Source: an uncultured Lachnospiraceae bacterium (GTDB lineage Bacteria > Bacillota > Clostridia > Lachnospirales > Lachnospiraceae). From it: a stretch of DNA of 13,545 nucleotides. The first letter of the stretch is position 1. Every line of letters begins with the position of its first letter. This document shows positions 7,692 to 13,545 of the stretch, one piece after another. The notes below the pieces were generated by a model. The model was not told the DNA's origin. It made no database searches and saw only the letters and a program-made list of their open reading frames with translations. The stretch covers positions 1 through 13,545 of the forward strand of contig USGM01000093.1 in assembly GCA_900554205.1 (NCBI GenBank), written 5' to 3'. The position numbers and the translations under genes are program-made.

Positions 7692-7735
7692 TGGCACAGA
7701 TGCGCCACGCTTTATTTCAATTTGGCGCCAAAGCG
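7692..7735 (+). repeat. Two-part palindromic repeat, copy C (upstream of membrane protein gene)
   Basis: Box 1 at 7692-7711 (TGGCACAGATGCGCCACGCT) and box 2 at 7718-7735, which contains the perfect palindrome TTGGCGCCAA (7722-7731). It is inverted relative to copies A and B but has the same orientation relative to its downstream gene. No convincing -10 follows it at the position seen in A and B. Confidence 0.6.
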
Positions 7736-7865
7736 TGCTATTCATCGCACAGCTTTTCTGAGAATTAACGGCGAAAGGTCTACAGACAAATGACCCATCA
7801 GGCTACAGAATATCATAAAAACGGACCGGCTTGTCACGGACACAGCATTAGAAAGGAGATACAAT

Positions 7866-8381
7866 ATGTATTCAAGGTTAAGACAGTACCACTTCATTGG
7901 TTCAATCGGAGGGTTTCTGACGGTTCTCAGCGCAATCATCGGCATAGCAATTTTCTCATCATACTACATAAGCCCAGAATCTCTCATTATTGCGAGCATA
8001 CTTAGTATTGCCGGAGATAGTTTGATCGCCTGCTATTTTGGGGGAGTGTTCAGCGCTTCGCGTGATAGTCTCATTAAGACAGGCAGCCTGATCGCAGGGA
8101 TAGGACTTGGATGGAATATTCTGATTGCCATTCTCCAACTGGCAGGAGTATACTTTTTCGTTCTCGCCCTATTGGGAGTTCTCGTCACGATAGCCGGGGA
8201 AGTGATCGTATTCGTCAAATTAATCACTCTCTTTCAGAGGGACTCTTTGATTGTAGTGTTTTGCATATTTGTTCTTCTTGGGCTTCTGTTGTCTTTGTTT
8301 TGGACATGGGCAAGCATAATATCCGGCGCCGGATTGGGTGGCCTGCTGATCTATTTTTACGCCCATAACATCACCTACTGA
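7866..8381 (+). CDS. Small polytopic membrane protein of unknown function
   Basis: A 171-residue, very hydrophobic protein with about five or six membrane helices (roughly 11-31, 40-61, 72-93, 95-118, 127-148, 151-165) and short polar turns. The start ATG has AAGGAG seven to eight nt upstream, a clear ribosome site. I see no transporter, enzyme or sensor motif. The gene reads away from the lipoprotein gene and is followed by a hairpin, so it appears to be a single-gene unit. It shares the upstream repeat with the lipoprotein and the FHA operon, the only hint about its role. Confidence 0.8.
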   Translation: MYSRLRQYHFIGSIGGFLTVLSAIIGIAIFSSYYISPESLIIASILSIAGDSLIACYFGGVFSASRDSLIKTGSLIAGIGLGWNILIAILQLAGVYFFVLALLGVLVTIAGEVIVFVKLITLFQRDSLIVVFCIFVLLGLLLSLFWTWASIISGAGLGGLLIYFYAHNITY

Positions 8382-8416
8382 GCGGTTGCTTTCCACTGGA
8401 ACGATCCCTTCCCGGC

Positions 8417-8450
8417 GTACCGCAGCTACTTTTTGTTGCTGCGGTACTTT
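8417..8450 (+). terminator. Hairpin after the membrane protein gene
   Basis: A perfect 10-bp stem (GTACCGCAGC at 8417-8426 with GCTGCGGTAC at 8438-8447) around an 11-nt loop, followed by only three T. It sits 35 nt after the stop. The short T run makes termination likely but not strong. Confidence 0.5.
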
Positions 8451-8494
8451 GGTATGCTTGGGAAACTCCGGGAGTAGGAATCCTCTCGGAATTG

Positions 8495-8523
8495 TTGAAA
8501 AATCGGGTGGACTATGATATAAT
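8495..8523 (+). promoter_or_regulatory. Near-consensus sigma-70-type promoter of the LuxR-type regulator
   Basis: TTGAAA (8495-8500), a 17-nt spacer and a perfect TATAAT (8518-8523). It lies 44 nt before the chosen start codon at 8568, giving a leader of about 38 nt. It is the best promoter in the window and suggests steady expression. An AT-rich partial dyad (about 8518-8535) overlaps the start of transcription. Confidence 0.75.
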
Positions 8524-8567
8524 AATTTATAATTATGCCAATGCAGGAGAGAGGGGGAGCCGGGCAC

Positions 8568-9989
8568 ATGACGTTGAAAAAAGTCTTCACAAAGCAAAAA
8601 TCCATTTACGCTATTCTGCTGCTAGGTATTTTCACCTTTCTGTTCCTTGGAACCGAGTACATGTATGTGAACATGCTCTCTCTTACCGCAGGAGAAGAAA
8701 GAACTGTGATCGCTCAAAACTACGCATTGGGCGTAAGCGCTGTCGGTTCATTTCTGTATCCGCTGCTTTATCGCGCCATGAAGAAGAGAGGACAAATTGC
8801 TGTACTTACTTTCCTTACCTTTGCAGCGACTGTATGCATTTTTTTAATTCAAAAGCATATTTCCTATTTGCCCACTATGCTCGCTGGAATGGCTTTGTTT
8901 CTTTTTCTAGGGCTGTTGGGAAGTGCAATTCACTGCCTGTTTTTTTATCTGGCAGCAGATCGTGATTACTTGGCGCGCATGGTTGGCGTTTCCTACGCAT
9001 TGGGAATTTTTCTGCAGCTCCTGAACAACAATCTTGTGAAGCAGCAAGCCGAAGAATCCGCCATTCTTTCCATCTTCTCCCTTGCAACGCTGGCACTATT
9101 GCTGAAAGCCGAGAAGCTTTGCTGCCGGGAAACCGCCGAAGCGGAGGAACACCTGCGCTCCACAAAAAAGGAAAGCGGGAAGACAAATCAAAAAATCACA
9201 ACCGCCGGAGGGCTTTTGGCGCTGCTTGTAATCCTGATGGCGTGTATTTTCAGCACACTGGATAATGCAGTTACCATGCATCACGTGACCGGTACCAGCA
9301 TCGGTCAGTGGCCGCGGCTTCTGCTGGCTGTAAGCGGACTGGCTGCCGGTTTTCTTTACGACATCCGGGATCGGAAATATATGACGTTAATCATGTACTG
9401 TGTCTTGTTAATGTCCGTTATCTGTGTGGTGGTGCTCAAAATGGGCAGCTCGTTTTTGATCGGGTTAATTGTATTTTACCTCTCAGCCGGCTTTTTTTTC
9501 GTATTTTTCACTACCAGCTTTCTGGATTTTGCTGGCCGCACGCAGTTACCGGCGCTCTGGGCCGGCATGGGACGTGCAATGAATAATGTGAGTGCCGCTT
9601 TGCTTACCAATGTCTCTGTTGCGTTGCTGGTTTCTGACAACAGCAGTATGCTGGCTATCATTTTGACTTTGGCTCTGTTTGTAGCAATCAGCGTGGTGCT
9701 CTTTCTCTACACGGCATGGATGCCGACAGTCCCCACGGACATTCCTGCCCCCCTGGATCCCCATGAAGCTTTCCGTATTCTGTCGGAAACGCTGTCCCTT
9801 ACACCCCGGGAAGTCGAGGTGTTCGACAAACTGATTCATTCAGAGGAAAGCATTCAGGAAATCGCTGACAGTTTGTTTCTGTCCCGTCGAACCTGTCAGC
9901 GATATATTGCATCTATCTATGAGAAGGCAGGAGTAAAATCCCGCATGGGGTTGTATCAGCTCTACACAGAAAAGCAACGTAGGCAATAA
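8568..9989 (+). CDS. Membrane-embedded LuxR-family regulator (MFS-like 12-TM domain plus HTH)
   Basis: A 473-residue protein. About twelve hydrophobic helices (roughly 12-385) are split by a charged loop near 183-208, as in major facilitator folds. A short linker and a LuxR/GerE-type DNA-binding domain (about 408-470) follow: LTPREVEVFDKLIHSEESIQEIADSLFLSRRTCQRYIASIYEKAG, with the typical recognition helix. I start at ATG 8568, 9 nt after GGGGGAG; two ATGs upstream (8535, 8541) have no ribosome site and would add 11 residues. This architecture is known from gut Actinobacteria and Firmicutes, where it is thought to sense a small molecule through the membrane part and act on nearby genes. No obvious target is adjacent apart from the small membrane protein, and the gene downstream is a broken recombinase. 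Confidence 0.88.
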   Translation: MTLKKVFTKQKSIYAILLLGIFTFLFLGTEYMYVNMLSLTAGEERTVIAQNYALGVSAVGSFLYPLLYRAMKKRGQIAVLTFLTFAATVCIFLIQKHISYLPTMLAGMALFLFLGLLGSAIHCLFFYLAADRDYLARMVGVSYALGIFLQLLNNNLVKQQAEESAILSIFSLATLALLLKAEKLCCRETAEAEEHLRSTKKESGKTNQKITTAGGLLALLVILMACIFSTLDNAVTMHHVTGTSIGQWPRLLLAVSGLAAGFLYDIRDRKYMTLIMYCVLLMSVICVVVLKMGSSFLIGLIVFYLSAGFFFVFFTTSFLDFAGRTQLPALWAGMGRAMNNVSAALLTNVSVALLVSDNSSMLAIILTLALFVAISVVLFLYTAWMPTVPTDIPAPLDPHEAFRILSETLSLTPREVEVFDKLIHSEESIQEIADSLFLSRRTCQRYIASIYEKAGVKSRMGLYQLYTEKQRRQ

Positions 9990-10061
9990 AAAGACAGATT
10001 AGCGGAGTCCTATTTGCAGTGCTTTCATTGAATTGCCCTTTATGGTAGAGGATTACCTTGA

Positions 10062-11621
10062 CAAATCTCGTCTCAGAAAAAGATCCTTCAACGCTACGCA
10101 CTTGACCACGGCTACAAAAACTATCGCTTTTATATTGATGACGGCATTTCGGGTACAACGTTCAACCGCCCTGGCTTCCAGCAAATGATTGCGGATATCG
10201 AAGCCGGCCTTGTCAAGCGGGTCATTATCAAGGATATGTCACGCCTGGGCCGTGATTATCTGCAAGTGGGCATGTATACCGAGATCATGTTCCCAGAGCA
10301 TGACATTCACTTTATTGCTGTCAACGATGGCGTGGACAGCACCCAGGGTGATAATGAGTTCACTCCTTTTCGGAACATCATCAATGAGTGGTATGCGAAA
10401 GACACCAGCAAGAAGATCCGTGCCGTGATGAAGGTCAAGGGCAACGCCGGCGAGCATCTGACGACCCTGCCGCCCTATGGCTACATGAAGTCTCCTGACA
10501 ACAAAAAGCTGTGGGTCAGGGACGAGGACGCCGCAGCGGTGGTCTATGAGATCGGCCTATATGTGATGGACGGTTTCGGACCGTCCCAGATTGCAAGGAA
10601 GCTGACAGAGCGAAGGATATTGACCCCGGCCGCCTATTATGCCAGCAGGGGCCGGAAAGCAAGCAATATCAAGCGGGGCTTGCCTTACGCATGGGATGCC
10701 TCCACCGTAGCGGATATCATGGACCGCTGGCGGGAGTACCTGGGGCACACGGTCAATTTCAAGACGAGGAAGAAGTCCTACAAGAGCAAAAAGGTCATCC
10801 ATAATCCGGAAAGTGAGTGGATGATCTTTGAGAACACCCATGACCCGATCTGGACGGAGGCAATCGCAGATGCCGCGAGAGCAGCAAGGCAGACGCGCCG
10901 TCGTCCTACAAAAATGGGAGAAATGGGGATGTTCTCCGGCATGATGTTCTGCGCGGACTGCGGATCTGTCATGTATCAATGCAGAGCCACCAACTTCCGG
11001 CGCGAGCAGGAATACTACCTGTGCGCCGGCTACCGAAAGAGCCGTGACTTCTGCGGTCAGACCCATTCCATCCGCACGGTGATCTTGGAGGAATTGATTC
11101 TGGAAAACCTGCGGGAGATCGTTTCCTTCGCCTCCCGCAGTAAGGACGAGTTTGTGAGGCTGGTCATGGACAGTGACCTGCGGCAGCGCGACCGGGATCT
11201 TGCAAAGCGGAAACGGCAGCTTGCCGATTCCGAAAAGCGGATCACAGAGCTGGATGCTATCTTCAAGCGGCTCTATGAGGACAACATTTCGGGCAAGCTC
11301 TCCGATGAACGCTTTCAGAAGCTCTCTGCGGACTATGAGAAGGAAGAACAGGATCTCAAGGTGCTGGCGAGTTCCCTTCGGAAAGAAGTGGAGCTGGAGG
11401 AAAGCAAATCGTCGGATGTTGATCGTTTTCTCTCCGTTGTGGAGAGGTACACGGATATCCCGGAGCTCACGCCCTGCATCCTCCATGAGTTCGTGGAGAA
11501 AATCATCGTCCATGCGGCCAGCGACCCGAAGGGCAAGAATCGGACGCAGGAGATCGACATTTACTACAAGGGTATCGGAGTCTTGGAAATGTCAAAAGTC
11601 ACGGCATCAATGGAAAAATGA
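10062..11621 (+). pseudogene. Large serine recombinase (TnpX/Tn4451 type), N-terminus missing
   Basis: The frame opens after a TGA at 10059-10061 and runs to a TGA at 11619-11621. The first internal ATG is 10185, giving 478 residues. Homology to the resolvase catalytic domain starts near 10068 (ISSQKKILQRYA, then DDGISGTTFNRPGFQ), so the N-terminal strand with the nucleophilic serine (usually YxRLS) is absent. Present are SRLGRDY (10242-10262), the recombinase domain (PPYGY onward, about 10470-10625), a zinc ribbon with Cys 256, 259, 280 and 290 (counted from ATG 10185), a coiled coil (about 330-410) and a C-terminal DUF4368-like part (FVEKIIVH...IDIYYKGIGV). Such enzymes excise and insert integrative elements. 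Without the serine this copy should be inactive. No other element genes surround it. Confidence 0.85.
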
Positions 11622-11624
11622 GAA

Positions 11625-11658
11625 AACGGTACAGCCGAAGCTATACCGTTCTCTCTTT
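11625..11658 (+). terminator. Terminator directly after the recombinase
   Basis: An 11-bp stem with one mismatch (AACGGTACAGC at 11625-11635, GCTATACCGTT at 11640-11650), tetraloop CGAA, then CTCTCTTT. It begins 4 nt past the stop. Confidence 0.65.
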
Positions 11659-11673
11659 CCTCACGATGTTTTC

Positions 11674-11707
11674 TTATCGGGAGCTGCCTTCCCGGTAATC
11701 TTCTTTT
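11674..11707 (+). terminator. Second terminator of a tandem pair
   Basis: A 9-bp stem with one U-G pair (TTATCGGGA at 11674-11682, TCCCGGTAA at 11690-11698), a 7-nt loop, then TCTTCTTTT. With the preceding hairpin it forms a tandem stop for transcription leaving the recombinase. Confidence 0.6.
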
Positions 11708-11746
11708 AACACACTGAAAGAGTACGCGAAGCATCAGGAGGCGACG

Positions 11747-11797
11747 ATGGCTACTTTAAAGCAGAAGCTTCGGTGCATCGCTTTTTTCACGACTTAG
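11747..11797 (+). CDS. Possible 16-residue leader peptide or gene stub
   Basis: ATG (11747) lies 5 nt after a perfect AGGAGG (11736-11741) and opens a 16-codon frame, MATLKQKLRCIAFFTT, ending at TAG. A strong hairpin begins 22 nt after the stop. It may be a leader peptide, the severed 5' end of a lost gene, or chance. It sits in the 360-nt stretch (11658-12017) with no full gene; that stretch otherwise shows only hairpins. Confidence 0.22.
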   Translation: MATLKQKLRCIAFFTT

Positions 11798-11819
11798 AGC
11801 GACCAACAAAATACACAAT

Positions 11820-11861
11820 CCGCGCAGAGCATCGGGGTGGCCGATGCTCTGCGCGGGTTTT
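11820..11861 (+). terminator. Very strong 16-bp hairpin with T run
   Basis: A perfect 16-bp GC-rich stem (CCGCGCAGAGCATCGG at 11820-11835 with its complement at 11841-11856), a 5-nt loop GGTGG, then GTTTTCC on the plus strand. It looks like a rho-independent terminator, but no full-length gene ends just before it. Confidence 0.65.
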
Positions 11862-11976
11862 CCTGTATTTGGTGATTTTGCTGCAAGGTTGGTATCTGTG
11901 GGTCTTCTCGTGGCTCCAATGAGGCCGCTCCATTAGAGAAGCCGTACATGCAGAGCATTGCTGGCGCAGAGAGATG

Positions 11977-12011
11977 ACCCGCAACCGCATCAAGTTGGTG
12001 CGGTTGCGGGT
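11977..12011 (-). terminator. Hairpin after the TPM gene
   Basis: A perfect 13-bp stem (ACCCGCAACCGCA at 11977-11989 with TGCGGTTGCGGGT at 11999-12011) around a 9-nt loop, just past the TPM stop at 12018. The T run on the minus strand is weak (CATCTCTC). It probably ends TPM transcription. Confidence 0.55.
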
Positions 12012-12017
12012 GGGGGA

Positions 12018-12800
12018 TCAGAAGCTGCCGCTGCGGCCGCCGTGGGAGGTGCCCGAGGAGCCGGTGTGCGAGGAGCTGTTGCTGTCGCGGTCGTTTGCCT
12101 TCGGGGTGGACGTCACGGTGCGGTAGAGGAAGATATCCCGGTCGGTCGTCAGCTGCATGCTGTCGCGGCGGATGTAGCTGTTGGCCGCAGCCTGCGAGCG
12201 GACGGTCTTGAGCGCACCCTTGTAGCCGGACATCACGAGGAAGGACAGCACGATGCCGATGACCACCGCAAGCAGCGCCCAGCCGAGACCGGGCAGGAAG
12301 GACTCCGTGCTGCCGTCAGTGTAATCCGAGGGATCGTAGGTGCCGTCCTCCGAGTAGAGCACGTCATAGACGATGTTGTTGCAGGTGTCGGCAAAGCTCC
12401 AGAAGGCAGCGTTATAATCCAGTGCCCGCAGCGAGGGCAGGAAGGCGTCGTCGAGGGCGTCCATGGCACGGTCGCTAAAGACCCATTCGCCGCAGCCGGT
12501 GGTGGTATAGGCGTATTGCCGCCCCTCGTCGCCGACGCAGACGAGCAGCAGAATGCCGTCGTTGCCGTCCATGCCGTAGCCGTTGTAGTCATAGAAGTCG
12601 TCGGCATATTCGGTGGCGGTTTTGCCGTCGAGCGAGGAGACAGTGACGATGGCAACGTCAAAGTTCAGATCAATGCTGATCGTGTCGAGCCGCTCGCTCA
12701 GGGCGAGCTGCTCGTCCTCGGTCAACAGCCCTGCGCCGTCGATCAGGCGGGCGGGATGGTCGTCCTCCGCGGAGACCGACAGGATGGGCAGGAAGCAGAA
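12018..12800 (-). pseudogene. TPM-domain (YgcG-like) membrane protein, 5' end lost at a junction
   Basis: The authentic part begins inside a signal peptide (FCFLPILSVSA, cleavage likely before EDD) near 12800. The TPM domain follows: the GLLTEDEQLALSERL helix, the strand DVAIVTV, YADDFYDYNGYGMDGNDGILLLVCVGDEG, YAYTTTGCGEWVFSD. Then comes one membrane helix (LPGLGWALLAVVIGIVLSFL), a short cytoplasmic region, and a Ser/Gly tail ending HGGRSGSF, as in this family. TPM proteins are membrane-anchored; proposed roles include quality control and phosphatase-like activity. The frame stays open to an ATG at 12920, giving 300 residues, but the first 40 or so are read antisense through the dehydrogenase gene, so that start is not natural. 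The GC content is clearly higher than in the left part of the window. Confidence 0.8.
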
Positions 12801-12805
12801 CTGTG
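12795..12805. other. Head-to-head breakpoint between TPM and dehydrogenase genes
   Basis: The last TPM signal-peptide residues (FCFLPIL, minus strand) and the first dehydrogenase residues (NCENLFALG, plus strand) meet within a few bases. Each gene lacks everything upstream of this point. It is a rearrangement point or an assembly join. Confidence 0.75.
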
Positions 12806-13518
12806 AGAATCTGTTCGCACTGGGTGTAAACGTAAACGGCGGCTTTGCCCAGTATTCCAGATGCCCGGAGACGCAGTGCTTCAAGCTGAACGATGACGTT
12901 GACTTCGATGTCGCGGCCATGGCAGAGCCTCTGGCGTGCGTTGTTCACGGCATCGATCTTGCGGATATCAAGCCGGGTCAGACCGTCGCGGTCATCGGCA
13001 CGGGCGCCATCGGCTTCCTGATGATGCAGATGGCAAAGCTCAAGGGCGCCTCTACCGTCATCATGTGCGCGGCGGACGACGCGCGTAAGGAGTTTGCCCT
13101 GTCTCTCGGCGCGGACTACGCCATCAACTCCAGGGTCGAGGATCTGTGCGAGAAGATAAAGGAGTACACCGGCAGCGACGGAGCGGATGTTGTTATCGAA
13201 TGTGTCGGCCAAACGCTGGCGACCGAGCAGGCCGTTCAGATCGCCGGGCGGGGCGCGAGGGTACTGCTCTTCAGCGTCCCCTCCCCCGGCGCAACCTATA
13301 GCCTGCCGCTATATGACGTTTTCAAGAAGGAGCTTACCATCTCAGGCTCGCTGATAAACCCGGACACACATCAGAGAGCGGTGAACCTTATCAATTCCGG
13401 CAGGCTGGAGATCAAGAAACTCATAACCCATACTTACCCGCTGAGCGGTATGGAGGAAGCAATCCTTAAGCAGATGAGCGAGGACTCCATCAAAGTCGTT
13501 GTTCATCCGCAGGAGTAA
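12799..13518 (+). pseudogene. Zinc-type medium-chain alcohol dehydrogenase, N-terminal third missing
   Basis: Recognisable sequence starts at NCENLFALGVNVNGGFAQY and runs to the TAA at 13516-13518, about 240 residues. The NAD(P)-binding Rossmann part is complete: VAVIGTGAIGFLMMQMAKLKGA, then ADDARKEFALSLGADYAIN, DVVIECVG, and the C-terminal catalytic strands ending DSIKVVVHPQE. Family members are near 340-350 residues; the missing 100 or so include the catalytic zinc ligands (the usual CGxCGTD and GHE) and three of the four structural-zinc cysteines, of which only the last (CEN) is left. It resembles threonine, sorbitol or butanediol dehydrogenases, but the substrate cannot be told. The frame stays open upstream to 12613, but only as an antisense reading of the TPM gene. 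As it stands it should be inactive. Confidence 0.85.
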
Positions 13519-13529
13519 CGACGAATCCC

Positions 13530-13545
13530 CTGCTCCGGGGCAGTT
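13530..13545 (+). terminator. Possible terminator after the dehydrogenase, cut by the window edge
   Basis: CTGCTCCGGGGCAG (13530-13543) can fold into a short stem (5 bp with one wobble) and is followed by TT at the very end. Whether a T run continues is not visible. Confidence 0.3.

Larger units (their letters stand above)
7327..7865. other. Long divergent intergenic region between lipoprotein and membrane protein genes
   Basis: This 539-nt stretch separates the divergent genes. It holds the B repeat with a candidate lipoprotein promoter (7423-7451) and the C repeat (7692-7735). The open frames here (for example 7366-7761 plus, 7557-7745 minus) have no ribosome site, overlap the repeats, and show no known motif, so I do not call them genes. 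Box 2 of copies B and C face each other as inverted repeats about 250 nt apart, so an eroded mobile element cannot be excluded. Confidence 0.5.

Noticed and set aside
7557..7745. 62-codon minus-strand frame with protein-like composition
   Set aside because: No Shine-Dalgarno, runs through repeat copy C, and the repeat copies are not kept in frame relative to one another.
7366..7761. 131-codon plus-strand frame in the intergenic region
   Set aside because: No ribosome site, no motif, crosses both repeat copies.
10557..11513. 318-codon open frame on the minus strand
   Set aside because: Fully antisense to the recombinase, whose domains are unmistakable; it arises from GC-rich codon usage.
10062..12017. 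Complete integrative element around the recombinase
   Set aside because: No relaxase, replication, cargo or second recombinase gene and no recognisable ends; only a damaged recombinase is present.
12670..13212. 180-codon minus-strand frame
   Set aside because: Antisense to the dehydrogenase and crosses the breakpoint.
1..13545. CRISPR arrays, tRNA or rRNA genes, riboswitches
   Set aside because: No regularly spaced repeats, no cloverleaf or rRNA-like stretch and no familiar riboswitch core were seen by eye.

Overview
The gene content and the Shine-Dalgarno sites (AGGAGG type) point to a low-to-mid GC member of the Firmicutes, probably a gut clostridium of the Oscillospiraceae/Ruminococcaceae kind. 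The indicators are zinc-ribbon Ser/Thr kinases, FHA and PP2C proteins, a large serine recombinase of the TnpX/Tn4451 type, and a 12-TM LuxR-type regulator. The species cannot be fixed from the sequence.

Region 1 (1-6616, minus strand) is one compact operon read right to left: a zinc-ribbon/FHA protein, a membrane-anchored PP2C phosphatase, an HtrA-like protease with a cytoplasmic FHA domain, a 108-aa protein of unknown function, a transmembrane Ser/Thr kinase, and a second paralogous kinase that runs off the left edge. Genes abut or overlap (0 to 6 nt, one ATGA overlap; 47 nt between the kinases). Together they have the parts of a phosphorylation circuit: two writers with different outer domains, one eraser, two phospho-threonine readers and an exported protease.

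Region 2 (6617-8567) holds a small lipoprotein gene (minus) and a small polytopic membrane protein gene (plus), set in unusually long intergenic DNA. A two-part palindromic sequence lies about 107-135 nt upstream of the FHA operon, the lipoprotein gene and, in flipped orientation, the membrane protein gene. Its orientation relative to each gene is the same. It is either a shared regulatory site or a dispersed repeat, and it is the most interesting new signal in the window.

Region 3 (8495-9989) is a membrane-embedded LuxR-family regulator behind a near-consensus promoter.

Region 4 (10062-13545) is a mosaic of damaged pieces: a large serine recombinase without its N-terminal catalytic serine, tandem terminators, a 360-nt stretch with a tiny ORF and strong hairpins, and then a GC-rich TPM-domain gene (minus) fused head-to-head to a zinc-type alcohol dehydrogenase gene (plus). 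Both of those genes lose their 5' ends at the same point, near 12800, which indicates a rearrangement or an assembly chimera.
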